A DNA stretch of 46,483 nt from Paenibacillus solanacearum (GCF_910593845.1 NZ_CAJVAS010000045.1:1-46483), one strand, 5' to 3'; counted from the stretch's first letter, positions 7,855 to 16,952 are shown. Program-made: numbers and translations. Notes: generated by a model not told the origin, from the letters alone.

Positions 7855-8859
7855 TTAACAGCCATACAGGCCGCTATACCCCATCTCCATAATATCTTCG
7901 CGGGTAATCTCCTCGCCGGCGCAAATACGCGGCAGCAGCACGTCGAAGGACGTGTACGGATCATGCATCACGCAGCCTGGCAAGCCCATTACCGGCACAT
8001 CGCCCAAATAGCCGATGAGCAGCATCGAGCCGGGAAGCATCGGCGTACCATAACTGACAACGCGCGCACCGGCCTGTTTGATCGCTCCCGGTGTCCGGTC
8101 ATCGGGATCTACCGACATGCCTCCGGTGACAAGAATGAGATCCGCACGGTCTTCGTGCAAAAACCGGTGAATCTCGCGAACAATCGTGTCGCTGTCGTCC
8201 GGTGCCATACGCTGCTCGATCACCTCCGAGCCAAGCGCTGCCAGCTTCTCACGGACGATCGGCCCGAATTTATCTTGTATCCGGCCTTTGAATACTTCGC
8301 TTCCTGTCGTGATGAGACCGGCCCGCAGCTTGCGGAACGGTTTCACCTCGACGATCGGCCCATCCCCATCCGCGGCAATCCGTTCCACTGCGGCTATTTT
8401 GGCTTCTTCCATAATGAGCGGAATCACCCGGGTACCCATCAGCGGTTTGCCTGGCGCTACGACCGTATTGGTCTTGATCGTTGACATAATCACTTGATCC
8501 AACGCATTGACCCGGTCAATGCGGGCTTTATCGATTTTGGCCAGCCCATGAATAGCCGCTTTTAGCGTAATTTTGCCTTCATGAGGGTCCGTCAGCTCCA
8601 CCTGAGACCCTTGCGCCGCTTTCGCCATGCGGAAAGCAGCCTCGTCCTCGTGCAAATATCCTGCCTCCAGCCGAATCGTATAAATATGTTCCTTCCCGAT
8701 GCTGAGGAGCGCAGGAATATCTTCCTCACGAATCACATGACCTTTTTTGAACAAACGTCCTTTGAATTGCCCCGGGATGATTTGCGTCAAATCATGCGCC
8801 AGCACCATGCCGACGGCCTCTTCGACCTTAACCTCCTCCAGCATCGATTGCTGCTTCAT
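7855..8859 (-). CDS. MoeA-like molybdopterin-binding domain protein
   Basis: This 334-residue protein is shorter than MoeA (about 400). The N-terminal part (EEVKVEEAVGMVLAHDLTQI) resembles the start of MoeA-type proteins. The C-terminal half is a MoCF/MPT-binding fold: RKLRAGLITTGSEVF, then DLILVTGGMSVDPDDRTP and MGLPGCVMHDPYTSFDVLLP. The TTGSE and VTGGMSVDPDD motifs are those that bind molybdopterin and metal. A role in molybdenum insertion or cofactor handling is an inference. Its ATG shares one base with the stop of the upstream moaB/mog gene (TGATG), which implies translational coupling. An internal start at M6 is possible. It is not a standard MoeA by length. Confidence 0.8.
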   Translation of the reverse strand: MKQQSMLEEVKVEEAVGMVLAHDLTQIIPGQFKGRLFKKGHVIREEDIPALLSIGKEHIYTIRLEAGYLHEDEAAFRMAKAAQGSQVELTDPHEGKITLKAAIHGLAKIDKARIDRVNALDQVIMSTIKTNTVVAPGKPLMGTRVIPLIMEEAKIAAVERIAADGDGPIVEVKPFRKLRAGLITTGSEVFKGRIQDKFGPIVREKLAALGSEVIEQRMAPDDSDTIVREIHRFLHEDRADLILVTGGMSVDPDDRTPGAIKQAGARVVSYGTPMLPGSMLLIGYLGDVPVMGLPGCVMHDPYTSFDVLLPRICAGEEITREDIMEMGYSGLYGC

Positions 8860-9350
8860 CAGCCGTGATCCCCTTCCCGTCCAGTCAAAATCCCAAGCGC
8901 ATGCGGCAGTTGATCGATAATGGCGGAGAGATTCTCAGAGACGCCCTTGGGGCTGCCTGGAAGGTTAATGATCAGCGTCCGGCCGCGAATGCCCGAGACA
9001 GCGCGGGAAAGCATCGCACGCGGCGTCTTCGTCATCGAATACATGCGCATCGCTTCGGCGAAGCCGGGGGCATGGCGGTCGATCACCTCCAGCGTCGCTT
9101 CCGGCGTCACATCGCGGACAGCCATTCCTGTCCCTCCGGTCGTCAATATGAGATCGGCTTTGAAGTAATCCGTCATCTCGATGAGCGCAGCCATAATCTC
9201 ATCCTTCTCGTCCGGGACGACGCGATACTCGATAATCTCTCCGCTCATCTCCTCCTCGATCAGCTCCCGGATCACCTGTGCACTAGTGTCTTCTCTTTCT
9301 CCACGGAAACCGCGGTCGCTAGCGGTTAAGATAGCCACTTTCCAGCGCAT
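8859..9350 (-). CDS. moaB: MogA/MoaB-family molybdopterin adenylyltransferase
   Basis: This 163-residue protein has the standard length and motifs of the MogA/MoaB family: AILTASDRGFRGEREDTS near the N-terminus, LILTTGGTGMAVRDVTPEAT (about residues 67-86) and INLPGSPKGVSENL (about 127-140). The family adenylylates molybdopterin, activating it for molybdenum insertion. GAGGAG lies 7 bases before the ATG. The gene has its own candidate -10 behind the moaC terminator and heads a unit continuing through the MoeA-like gene to tatA and tatC. MogA and MoaB cannot be separated by eye. Confidence 0.92.
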   Translation of the reverse strand: MRWKVAILTASDRGFRGEREDTSAQVIRELIEEEMSGEIIEYRVVPDEKDEIMAALIEMTDYFKADLILTTGGTGMAVRDVTPEATLEVIDRHAPGFAEAMRMYSMTKTPRAMLSRAVSGIRGRTLIINLPGSPKGVSENLSAIIDQLPHALGILTGREGDHG

Positions 9351-9382
9351 AAGCCTGCTCCTCTCCCGTACAGTTCCTTGTC

Positions 9383-9417
9383 ATTATAATATGTATGAAA
9401 AGCTTCTATTCGAAGCT
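9383..9417 (-). promoter_or_regulatory. moaC terminator followed by a candidate promoter for moaB
   Basis: On the minus strand AGCTTC-GAATA-GAAGCT (9401-9417) followed by TTTTC forms a short terminator after moaC. Directly after it is a TATAAT (9383-9388) that can serve the moaB/moeA-like/tatAC unit. No good -35 is visible, so the promoter part is tentative. Confidence 0.5.
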
Positions 9418-9465
9418 ATCCGATGATGATATATCCGTTATCCGTGCCTATGCAAAGCTTCCGTT

Positions 9466-9972
9466 CTAGGATGATAACGACGGATGATGGAAATCGCCGC
9501 TCTTTCCGCCGGTTTTGCTGACGAGCAGCGTCGGTCCGATCTGCATTGCTTTCTCCGCCGCCTTACACATATCATATACAGTGAGCGCAGCCGCGGATAC
9601 AGCGGTAAGAGCCTCCATCTCCACGCCGGTCGGCCCCTTTGTTTTGACAGTCGCTTCGATTTGCAGACGCCCGTCCTCAAAGTCGGCAAACCGAACGTCC
9701 ACGCCGCTTAACGACAGCGGATGGCACATCGGAATCCAGTCGGATGTTTTTTTCGCCGCCATCACGGCCGCTACTTGCGCGACGGCCAGCACGTCGCCTT
9801 TGCCGATCTTCCCCTGCTTGATCAGCGCAAGCGTAGAAGGCTGCATGGAGACCGTCGTTCGAGCGGTCGCCGTCCGGACAGTGTCCTGCTTCTCCGTGAT
9901 GTCCACCATGCGGGCGCGCCCCTGCTCGTTAAAATGAGTCAAACTTCCGGCTTGCTCCATGGAATCAGACAT
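9466..9972 (-). CDS. moaC: Cyclic pyranopterin monophosphate synthase MoaC
   Basis: This 168-residue protein has the expected length. Key MoaC motifs are KKTSDWIPMCHPLSLSGVDV (about residues 72-91, active-site Lys and His) and GPTGVEMEALTAVSAAALTV (about 111-130), ending in KTGGKSGDF. With MoaA it converts GTP-derived 3',8-cyclo-GTP to cyclic pyranopterin, the first stage of molybdenum-cofactor synthesis. Its start overlaps the end of the upstream cyclo-ligase gene by 8 bases. In B. subtilis moaC also lies near tatA, tatC and groESL, which supports the assignment. moaA, moaD and moaE are not in the window. Confidence 0.96.
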   Translation of the reverse strand: MSDSMEQAGSLTHFNEQGRARMVDITEKQDTVRTATARTTVSMQPSTLALIKQGKIGKGDVLAVAQVAAVMAAKKTSDWIPMCHPLSLSGVDVRFADFEDGRLQIEATVKTKGPTGVEMEALTAVSAAALTVYDMCKAAEKAMQIGPTLLVSKTGGKSGDFHHPSLSS

Positions 9973-10597
9973 TTGTCTCCGCCCCTCTCCCTACTACACG
10001 TAGATCCGTAACGAGTTCGTCAATCCGAAAGTCAAACAGTCCCATCGGAACCTCATCGATCACCTGCTCGTCGAAGGCAGCGGCGATAATATACGGTTTC
10101 GGTAGTCCCGTACGCACGTACTGCTGCATGAACCGGTCGTAAAAGCCTCCGCCGTATCCGAGCCTGCCCATCTTCAAATCAAATGCAAGACCTGGCACAA
10201 GCGCCACGTCAAGCTGACGGATATCGTACAGCTGCGGCGCTTTGGCCACCGGTTCGGGGATGCCCCACGTCCCTTGCTCCAAATCCTCGTAAGATCGGAT
10301 TTCGAACAATTTGAGCTGCTTGTACGCCGGAACGACCTTCGGAACGACGACGCGCCATGACCGCTTCCAGCAAGCTTCCAATACGGGCGTTACATCCACT
10401 TCTGTTTTGACTGGCATGTAAGTAAACAGTGTCGGCTTTCGTCTGACCGAAGGATCCGGCCTCAGCAGATCTTCCAGCCGGCCGAGCAGCGTTTCACATA
10501 TTTTATTCGATTTCTGCCTGCGTCCTTCCTCCGTAATGGCGGCGCGGACGGCCTCCGCCTGTCGGCGAAGCTCGATCTTTTTCTCTTTTATATTCAT
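9965..10597 (-). CDS. 5-formyltetrahydrofolate cyclo-ligase (MTHFS)
   Basis: This 210-residue protein carries the family signature GRLGYGGGFYDRFM (about residues 145-158), the N-terminal LRRQAEAVRAAITEE basic helix and PVKTEVDVTPVLEAC. It uses ATP to convert 5-formyl-THF to 5,10-methenyl-THF in the cytosol, returning a folate storage form to one-carbon metabolism. AGAGAGG precedes the ATG. It overlaps moaC by 8 bases, so the two are probably one transcript from the promoter at 10707-10734. A metabolic link to molybdenum-cofactor synthesis is not evident. Confidence 0.93.
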   Translation of the reverse strand: MNIKEKKIELRRQAEAVRAAITEEGRRQKSNKICETLLGRLEDLLRPDPSVRRKPTLFTYMPVKTEVDVTPVLEACWKRSWRVVVPKVVPAYKQLKLFEIRSYEDLEQGTWGIPEPVAKAPQLYDIRQLDVALVPGLAFDLKMGRLGYGGGFYDRFMQQYVRTGLPKPYIIAAAFDEQVIDEVPMGLFDFRIDELVTDLRVVGRGAETNV

Positions 10598-10706
10598 GAA
10601 ACGGCCTCTCTTCAGCGGGTCGATTCTTGGTTAACCACATTCTAATGCTGCGAACGATTTATGGCAAATCTTTTCTTGCGAGTGTTAACATACGAACGTC
10701 TTTGTA

Positions 10707-10734
10707 TATATAGTGTACCATAATTGCTTGTAAA
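10707..10734 (-). promoter_or_regulatory. Promoter for the cyclo-ligase/moaC transcript
   Basis: Minus-strand -35 TTTACA (10729-10734), 16 bases, -10 TATATA (10707-10712), about 110 bases before the ATG. Confidence 0.6.
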
Positions 10735-10798
10735 ATCGCGAATAAAGGCGGGAATCGAATATTTCCCGGGAAAACTGCCTCTGCGCCGATGTTGCGGC

Positions 10799-11614
10799 TT
10801 ATCTTTCGCCTTTTAGAACAAGATCGGCTACAACAGGAACATGATCGGATGCCTTGCTCGGTACGACGGCGGCCGGCGTCTCATAAGCAAGCTCGGAGCT
10901 TATGAAAATATGATCGATTTCTCCACCCTTCAGGACCGTGGGAGTCGGTTCGGGAAACTTCAGACGAAGAAGCCCTGGGCCTTCCATTCCTGGCGATTCG
11001 CTGTTAAAATCCCCCATAAGCAGCAGCGGTTCCTGAATATCCCCTAACCAATGACTCAACTGCGGCATTTGCAAATGCCTGTCTGCAGCCGCGACTCCGA
11101 GATGCGTCGTCGCAATGGTAATGGTCCGCCCGCCAAGATTCAGCTCTGCCGTCAATAGACTTCTTGGCTCCCGACCTCCGCTCAGCTTATACTGCCGCGG
11201 CGCCTTCAGCGGATAACGGCTTAACAAGGCAATGCCATATGCAGATATTCCGCTCCGGATCGAAGGCGCGAACACATAATGCATCCCCGCCTCGCGGGCC
11301 AAATACGCCGCCTGATCGCGAAACCCGCTGCGCCACTTATAACGGTCGACTTCCTGCAGCGCGATGACGTCCGCATGGAGCCAGCGGAGCTGCTCGGCAA
11401 TGGCCTCAGCACTTACCTTCCCGTCCAAGCCTTCTGCATGCCGTATATTATATGTTGCGACGCGCAGCTCAGCCGGAGCTTCATCCCGTTTCAAAGCGGA
11501 GGTAGCCACCTGGGCTGTCGTTAATGAATCTATGAGCATCATGGTTCCTATCCACATCATGAGCAAAAGCAAGAATCGGCCAGCGGTTCTGCTCAGCACA
11601 GCAGTCGGCAGCAT
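10799..11614 (-). CDS. Endonuclease/exonuclease/phosphatase (EEP) family hydrolase, membrane-anchored or secreted
   Basis: This 271-residue protein opens with a hydrophobic segment (FLLLLMMWIGTMMLIDSLTTA, about residues 14-34) that acts as a signal anchor or signal peptide, so the enzyme faces outward. The EEP metal-dependent catalytic set is complete: RVATYNIRHAEG, VIALQEVDRYKWRSG, TIATTHLGV, LLMGDFNSES, GGEIDHIF and KASDHVPVVADL. The superfamily hydrolyses phosphodiesters (DNA, lipids, nucleotides); the substrate here cannot be told. Divergent from the ABC-F gene. No clear ribosome site decides among N-terminal starts. Confidence 0.85.
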   Translation of the reverse strand: MLPTAVLSRTAGRFLLLLMMWIGTMMLIDSLTTAQVATSALKRDEAPAELRVATYNIRHAEGLDGKVSAEAIAEQLRWLHADVIALQEVDRYKWRSGFRDQAAYLAREAGMHYVFAPSIRSGISAYGIALLSRYPLKAPRQYKLSGGREPRSLLTAELNLGGRTITIATTHLGVAAADRHLQMPQLSHWLGDIQEPLLLMGDFNSESPGMEGPGLLRLKFPEPTPTVLKGGEIDHIFISSELAYETPAAVVPSKASDHVPVVADLVLKGER

Positions 11615-11708
11615 AGCGATTCAACCCCATTTTTCGTAAAATGGTTCAGACAGTACACCGAGCATACGTTACAGCGATTCCGTTTGTATACAAGTAAACC
11701 GTTGGAAA

Positions 11709-11737
11709 TCGAAATCAGGCGCAGAATGTGCTACACT
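11709..11737 (+). promoter_or_regulatory. Candidate promoter of the ABC-F gene
   Basis: TCGAAA (11709-11714), 17 bases, TACACT (11732-11737), 55 bases before the ATG. The -35 matches 4 of 6 bases. Confidence 0.4.
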
Positions 11738-11792
11738 GATGGAGCATACTCTACATTTTTAATAGAAGAAACCGAGATTCGGGAGGCTTATC

Positions 11793-13760
11793 ATGCTGCT
11801 GCAAGTATCAGGAATTCAGAAGAGCTACGGCGTCACGGCCGTGCTTTCCAATATATCACTCCAAGTCGAGCCGCGGGAACGCATCGGGCTCGTCGGCGTG
11901 AACGGCGCCGGCAAGTCAACCCTGCTGCAAATTATCGCCGGCGAGCTCTCCTATGACAGCGGAAACATATTTAAAGCAAAAGAAACAAAGGTCGGCTATT
12001 TGAAGCAAAACAGCGGCCTGCATTCCAACCGTTCGATATGGGACGAGCTGTTGAGTGTGTTTTCGGGGCTGATCGAAACCGAGCGCGAGCTTCGCCGGCT
12101 GGAAACGTTAATGTCCGACCCGCTCATCCTCGAGGATGAAAAAAAGACCGAGGAAACGATGTCGCGCTACGCCAAACTGTCGGACACGTTCCGCGAACAG
12201 GGCGGCTATGAAATTGAGGCGAAAATTCGCGGGATTTTAAGCGGTATGGGCTTTGGCGAGATGGACCCCTCCACTCCGTGTCAAGCGTTAAGCGGCGGTC
12301 AGAAGACCCGGCTCGCCCTTGCCAAAATGCTGCTTGAAGCGCCAGACCTTCTCCTGCTGGACGAGCCGACCAACCATCTGGATATTGCGACCTTGACATG
12401 GCTCGAGCAATATTTGCGATCGTATGCCGGCGCAATTGTCGTTGTATCGCACGACCGGTATTTTCTGGATGCACTCGTGGATGCCATCTATGAAATCGAA
12501 CGAACGTCCTCCCGCCGTTACACCGGCAATTACTCCCGCTTCATTGAACTGAAGGCGGCCGATTACGAGGTACAGCTGAAGCAGTTCGAGAAGCAGCAGG
12601 AAGAAATCGCCAAGATGGAGGAGTTCATTCAGCGCAACATCGTCCGTGCTTCCACGACCAAGCGGGCGCAGAGCCGCCGCAAAGCGCTCGATAAGATGGA
12701 ACGTCTGGATAAGCCGCAGGGCGAATTGAAACGAGCGAGCTTCTCGTTCGAGGTCGAAACGCCTTCCGGGCGCGATGTACTTGACGTGCGCAATGTCGCC
12801 GTGTCGTATGACGGCAGCAAGCCGCTGGTGAAAAACGTCACGTTCCAGCTGCACCGCGGGGATACGGCCGCCTTGATCGGACCGAACGGTGTAGGCAAGT
12901 CGACACTGCTCAAAACGTTAATCGGACAGCACCAACCGGACCGCGGGGCATTCGAATGGGGCGCCAATGTGCGTATCGGCTACTACGATCAGGAACAAAC
13001 GGGGCTGAATCCGAATCATACCGTTCTGGACGAGCTTTGGAACGCGTATCCCCATATGGAAGAAGCGCGCATCCGGACCGTTCTCGGCAACTTCCTGTTC
13101 AGCGGCGAGGATGTGTTCAAAAAAGTCAGCTCGCTCAGCGGCGGGGAGAAAGCACGTGTGGCGCTCGCCAAGCTGATGCTGCAAAAAGCAAACGTCCTTA
13201 TTCTCGACGAGCCGACCAACCACTTGGACTTGTACAGCAAGGAAGTGCTTGAATCCGCCCTGATCGATTACGAAGGCACGCTGCTGTTCATTTCTCATGA
13301 CCGGTATTTCCTCAATAAAATGGCCGAAAGCATGCTGGAGCTGAGTCCGGAAGGCATCACCGGCTATTTGGGCAACTACGACGACTACGTGGAGAAAAAG
13401 CAGGAGCTCGCGGAGATGGAACAGCAGCGACTGGCCGAAGAAACGGCGAAGCGAACGGCGGCAGGCGGCCAAGCGGGCGCAAGCCCGGCCAGGGAGAGCG
13501 CCGGTGCTGACGGGATCGGAAGCGACTACGAAGCCGGCAAGCAAGCAAGGCGCGAAGAGCGGAACCGCCAGCGGAAGCTGGAGCAGCTCGAGCAGCGGAT
13601 TGCACAGCTGGAGGAGGAGACCGGCGCGATCGAAGCGGAGCTGGCGCTGCCTGAAGTGTACAACAACTATGTGCTCGTGCAGGAGAAAAATGCGCTGCTC
13701 GAAGCGAAAAAAACGGAGCTGGCCGATTGCTATGAGCAGTGGGAGCAGCTTGCGGAATAA
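11793..13760 (+). CDS. ydiF: ABC-F family ATPase (YdiF type)
   Basis: This 655-residue protein has two ABC ATPase domains and no membrane segments, the ABC-F layout. Domain 1 has GVNGAGKSTLL, LSGGQKTRLALAKMLL and LLLLDEPTNHLD; domain 2 has GPNGVGKSTLL, LSGGEKARVALAKLML and VLILDEPTNHLD. Between them lies the charged P-site-interaction linker (EEFIQRNIVRASTTKRAQSR). An Ala/Gly-rich stretch (about 555-585) leads to a C-terminal coiled coil (about 590-650). ABC-F proteins bind the ribosomal E site and relieve stalling; some give antibiotic resistance, but nothing here points to that. GGGAGG precedes the ATG. B. subtilis YdiF has similar length and lies in the same neighbourhood beside moaC, tat and groESL genes. 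Confidence 0.9.
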   Translation: MLLQVSGIQKSYGVTAVLSNISLQVEPRERIGLVGVNGAGKSTLLQIIAGELSYDSGNIFKAKETKVGYLKQNSGLHSNRSIWDELLSVFSGLIETERELRRLETLMSDPLILEDEKKTEETMSRYAKLSDTFREQGGYEIEAKIRGILSGMGFGEMDPSTPCQALSGGQKTRLALAKMLLEAPDLLLLDEPTNHLDIATLTWLEQYLRSYAGAIVVVSHDRYFLDALVDAIYEIERTSSRRYTGNYSRFIELKAADYEVQLKQFEKQQEEIAKMEEFIQRNIVRASTTKRAQSRRKALDKMERLDKPQGELKRASFSFEVETPSGRDVLDVRNVAVSYDGSKPLVKNVTFQLHRGDTAALIGPNGVGKSTLLKTLIGQHQPDRGAFEWGANVRIGYYDQEQTGLNPNHTVLDELWNAYPHMEEARIRTVLGNFLFSGEDVFKKVSSLSGGEKARVALAKLMLQKANVLILDEPTNHLDLYSKEVLESALIDYEGTLLFISHDRYFLNKMAESMLELSPEGITGYLGNYDDYVEKKQELAEMEQQRLAEETAKRTAAGGQAGASPARESAGADGIGSDYEAGKQARREERNRQRKLEQLEQRIAQLEEETGAIEAELALPEVYNNYVLVQEKNALLEAKKTELADCYEQWEQLAE

Positions 13761-13962
13761 AGGGACGATCTGTGCGCGGAGCTGTTTAACGGAGGATCGC
13801 ATGGATCTGCTTGGCCGAGTAAGAAGCAGCGTTGATTGATTGAGCAAAAGCGGCGGCGTTCCATGCGCTGCCCGGTCAAACGACGAGTCATGATACGAGC
13901 ATATCTTGGCAAGCGGTTCAACGTAGGCATAGGAATCACAACGTAACTTTACAATCGACAAA
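13761..13962. other. Gap after the ABC-F gene
   Basis: No gene, repeat or promoter was recognised between the ABC-F stop codon and the bidirectional terminator. Confidence 0.4.
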
Positions 13963-14011
13963 AAGACCTTGGAGTTCATTCGGCATGATGATGACTCCAA
14001 GGTCTTCTTTT
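13963..14011. terminator. Bidirectional terminator between ydiF and the phosphatase-like gene
   Basis: AAGACCTTGGAGT pairs perfectly with ACTCCAAGGTCTT. It is followed by CTTTTT on the plus strand and TTTT on the minus strand, serving both convergent genes. Confidence 0.92.
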
Positions 14012-14033
14012 TAGGAGATAGGGAATAGAAGGA

Positions 14034-16562
14034 CTATGTCTCTCCCGCCTCCGCCAATCGCAGCAGCAGCAGCGGCACGCTGCTGTACACAATCATGGCG
14101 GCGGCGGCAACGATGCCCGAATCATTGAGGGCCAAGGCGGCGAAGACGCCGATCACGCTCGCGTAGAACCCGTGCATCAAATACGGGTACCGCTCTCCCC
14201 ACCGGCGCAGCCGGCCCTTCGGCCGCAGCACCAGCACGGCCATGACGACAAGGCCGGTGAGCAGCACCTTACTCCAGGCGGAGACGCGGATCAAGTGCAG
14301 GTTCATCGCAAGCTTGCGCGCGATCATGGCACGGATGGCGTCGTACCGCCCCTCGCGCAGCGCCTCGAAGGCACGGCCAATATGGCTGCCGTGCCCGCCG
14401 GTGACGCCGCCGGAGCCGGCAGCCGCCGAGGCAGGCGCGCTTGCGGCTGCGACAGAGCCTGGCCCGCCGGCGGAGCCGGGGAGCCAGGCGACGTTGAGCA
14501 GCCACAAGCCCGCGAGCGCCGCGGCCATCGGCAGCGCGAGCGCAAGGGCGAGCCGGCGTCCACCCAAGGCGCCGCCGGCATGTAGGCGCGCGACGAGCGC
14601 GCCGAACGCCGCGGCCGCGGACAGGGCGCCGCCGGCGTTCGTGCCCAGCGCCGGCGCCGCAAGATAGCCGGCGATGCCGACGCCCGCGAGCGCGACCGGC
14701 GTGATCGCCTGCCGACGCGGCATGGACGGCGGCAGGCATGGATCCCGCTCCGCCCGTACCTGCAGCAAGGCGGTGAGCCCGAGCACCGCCGCACCGAGCA
14801 GCACGCCCATGAACTCGTTGCCGATGCCGTAGTAGCGTGCGCCGATCATGACATCGTAGCCGAGTACGGAATATTTCATCGCCGGTGCACCGATGAGTCC
14901 GTCTACCAATATAAGCAGTGCAACAACGGCTCCCGCCCAGCCACAAGCCCGAATCAATCGAGGCTTCGACGTGGCATAGAAGGAGGCGGCGCAGCCCCCC
15001 GCAAGCATGCCGGCCACGACCATCACCGTCACGCCGGAAATATCCCCGCGAATAAGCCATCCCATCATCAACAGCGCAGCCGGAAGCAGCAGAACCCCGA
15101 ATAGCAACGACCGCGTGACCGCTTGCAGCAGGACGGAGCGTCCGTTCGTCCAGATCGCATAAAGCCCCAGCAGCATAGCTCCTACCTCGAACACGGCAAG
15201 CCCATAGAGCAGCGGCGGACGAAGCTTATACACTTGCGCCTTGCGCTTCACGTCCTGCAAAAGTGCATCAAACGCCGCCACATCAGCGTCGCTCTTCCAC
15301 TGCCCTTGGGCGGCCGCCCGTGCCCCCAGCCCGATATATTTAGCATCCAACCGGTCGTCCGCCTCCACCGGGAGACCCGCCATGGAATGCGGGACCGGCA
15401 AGCCGAATTCCCGCAGCATCGTAGGGGCAATATCGGCAGCCGCGATAACGCCCGGTCTTTGCGTCGTCCCCGAGACAAGCAGCCCGCCAGCTGCCGTCAC
15501 CGCCTGAGCCTGCCATCGCACGGCCGGCGTTAGCATCCATTTCTCCTTCATCGCCTCCGGATGTACCTGCGGGCTGAGCAGCCACAGCACTCCGTCGTTT
15601 CCATAAGTACGGAGGTCCATCAGCAACCGGCCGAGAAAACGATCGATACGGGCCATAATTTCTTGTTTCAGCCGAAGGAACTGCTCGGGCACATAGTTAT
15701 CTTTTTCCTCATACAACCGGTATAAATCCCCGATTTCCACAACCGCCAATACTCCGTTGTCGCCCCGCTTCAGTTCCCGCTCCCATTGGTCATACAGCAG
15801 CTCGTACCGCGTAATCACGCCATAAGGCATCCGGCCATCCGTCTCCAGCATGCCGCTGCCGACGGTTCCGTGCTCGACCGTTCCCCGCTCGTCCATCACC
15901 ATCAGCGACGCGGGCCGGCGCGCATGGACCTTTCCGCTGAGCGGGATGTCCAGCGCACTCCATACGGCGAGGCGAACGCCATGACGTCTGAGCGTTTCGC
16001 CGAGCTGTCCCGGCACGGCTTCGCTGCCGCCGGATTGTTTGCGCCGAATCGCCTCGATGGAGGGAACCGTCACGCCAGACAATGATTGTCCCGCATTCCG
16101 CCTGGCATATCGTTCCAGCATCGCCGCAGCCGTTTGACCGTCCCGCCGTTCCGAAGCGCCCCACACCTCCGCCCCGCGTGCGTCAACCGACTGCCCCGCC
16201 CCCCATGTGGCATACACAGACTCCAGCCCTTTGTACGGCAAACGAACATTCATCGCAGCCCAGCTGCCGTTCGACGCAAGCTCGCGAAAGCCAGGGTACG
16301 CTTCCAACCCGCTTGCATCCAATTCCATAAACGAAAGATACGGAATGGAAACAATCGTAACTCGGCGATGCATGCCCGCGCTCGAATCATTCGATGCCCT
16401 ATACTCCTGTAATGGCACATCGCTTTCCCCATTGGGCAGCGGAAGCGCATAACCAAGAAGCGGATCAGCCGCCGTCATCAGAAGGAGCCCTAGTACGAAA
16501 ACCCGCACAGCCAAGGGCAACCCGGCTTCCCCTCGTATCCAACCATATCCGCAGCCACGCAT
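14034..16562 (-). CDS. Polytopic membrane protein with alkaline-phosphatase-superfamily-like ectodomain
   Basis: A large protein of about 842 residues. GGGGGAG is only one base before the first ATG (16568) but seven bases before the second (16562), so the second is preferred. An N-terminal hydrophobic segment (VFVLGLLLMTAADPLLGYAL) is followed by an extracellular region of about 400 residues. This has alkaline-phosphatase-fold features: VTIVSIPYLSFMELD at its start, NDGVLWLLSPQVHP, and TTQRPGVIAAADIAPTMLREF near its end. The C-terminal half has many membrane helices broken by an Ala/Gly/Ser-rich loop (about 665-700). The metal-binding Asp/His set is not complete by eye, so catalysis is uncertain. 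A role in modifying an envelope polymer is a guess. I do not recognise a named family. Confidence 0.65.
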   Translation of the reverse strand: MRGCGYGWIRGEAGLPLAVRVFVLGLLLMTAADPLLGYALPLPNGESDVPLQEYRASNDSSAGMHRRVTIVSIPYLSFMELDASGLEAYPGFRELASNGSWAAMNVRLPYKGLESVYATWGAGQSVDARGAEVWGASERRDGQTAAAMLERYARRNAGQSLSGVTVPSIEAIRRKQSGGSEAVPGQLGETLRRHGVRLAVWSALDIPLSGKVHARRPASLMVMDERGTVEHGTVGSGMLETDGRMPYGVITRYELLYDQWERELKRGDNGVLAVVEIGDLYRLYEEKDNYVPEQFLRLKQEIMARIDRFLGRLLMDLRTYGNDGVLWLLSPQVHPEAMKEKWMLTPAVRWQAQAVTAAGGLLVSGTTQRPGVIAAADIAPTMLREFGLPVPHSMAGLPVEADDRLDAKYIGLGARAAAQGQWKSDADVAAFDALLQDVKRKAQVYKLRPPLLYGLAVFEVGAMLLGLYAIWTNGRSVLLQAVTRSLLFGVLLLPAALLMMGWLIRGDISGVTVMVVAGMLAGGCAASFYATSKPRLIRACGWAGAVVALLILVDGLIGAPAMKYSVLGYDVMIGARYYGIGNEFMGVLLGAAVLGLTALLQVRAERDPCLPPSMPRRQAITPVALAGVGIAGYLAAPALGTNAGGALSAAAAFGALVARLHAGGALGGRRLALALALPMAAALAGLWLLNVAWLPGSAGGPGSVAAASAPASAAAGSGGVTGGHGSHIGRAFEALREGRYDAIRAMIARKLAMNLHLIRVSAWSKVLLTGLVVMAVLVLRPKGRLRRWGERYPYLMHGFYASVIGVFAALALNDSGIVAAAAMIVYSSVPLLLLRLAEAGET

Positions 16563-16734
16563 CGTCATGCTCCCCCGTTTCCGCTCATTACGGTGCGCTC
16601 GTCACAGTGGAAAGCTTGAGGCACGAACCGTACCGAGCAGTGCACTTGCCGTATCGAACCGGCTTATTTACCCGTACTTTGCCCATTTTCAACCGCTTTA
16701 TCCGGCATGTGCATAAGGAGGAGGCTGCTTACCT

Positions 16735-16952
16735 TTATCCCCAACATTATCCCCAGAAAAAAATGTCGTTTTCCCCAGAAAAATCAGCGTTTATTTTTAA
16801 ATCCACAGACTTATTCACACTATCCACAGACCTCTTGTGAAAAAATTATCCACTCGCCTGCAGTATGCCAGTGTATATTTTTCATGATTATAACGCCATT
16901 TTTTCGACTTATCCCCATTATCCACAAAGGCTGTGGATAACTAATATCCACA
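16735..16952. promoter_or_regulatory. Cluster of DnaA-box-like sites in a gene-free stretch
   Basis: The DnaA consensus TTATNCACA occurs exactly at 16811-16819 (plus), 16918-16926 (plus) and 16932-16940 (minus). Near matches with one mismatch lie at 16735, 16747, 16820, 16846, 16909 and 16944. The last exact pair and the 16944 site form a perfect 14-bp hairpin (16926-16958) ending in TTTT, which can also act as a terminator. The whole stretch 16563-17046 has no convincing gene. A DnaA-titrating cluster is the favoured reading; no dnaA, dnaN or AT-rich unwinding element indicates the main origin. Confidence 0.6.

Noticed and set aside
16394..16940. Open frames of 148 and 77 codons in the DnaA-box region
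   Set aside because: They begin inside the phosphatase-like gene or lack ribosome sites, and their sequence follows the repeated TTATCC sites.
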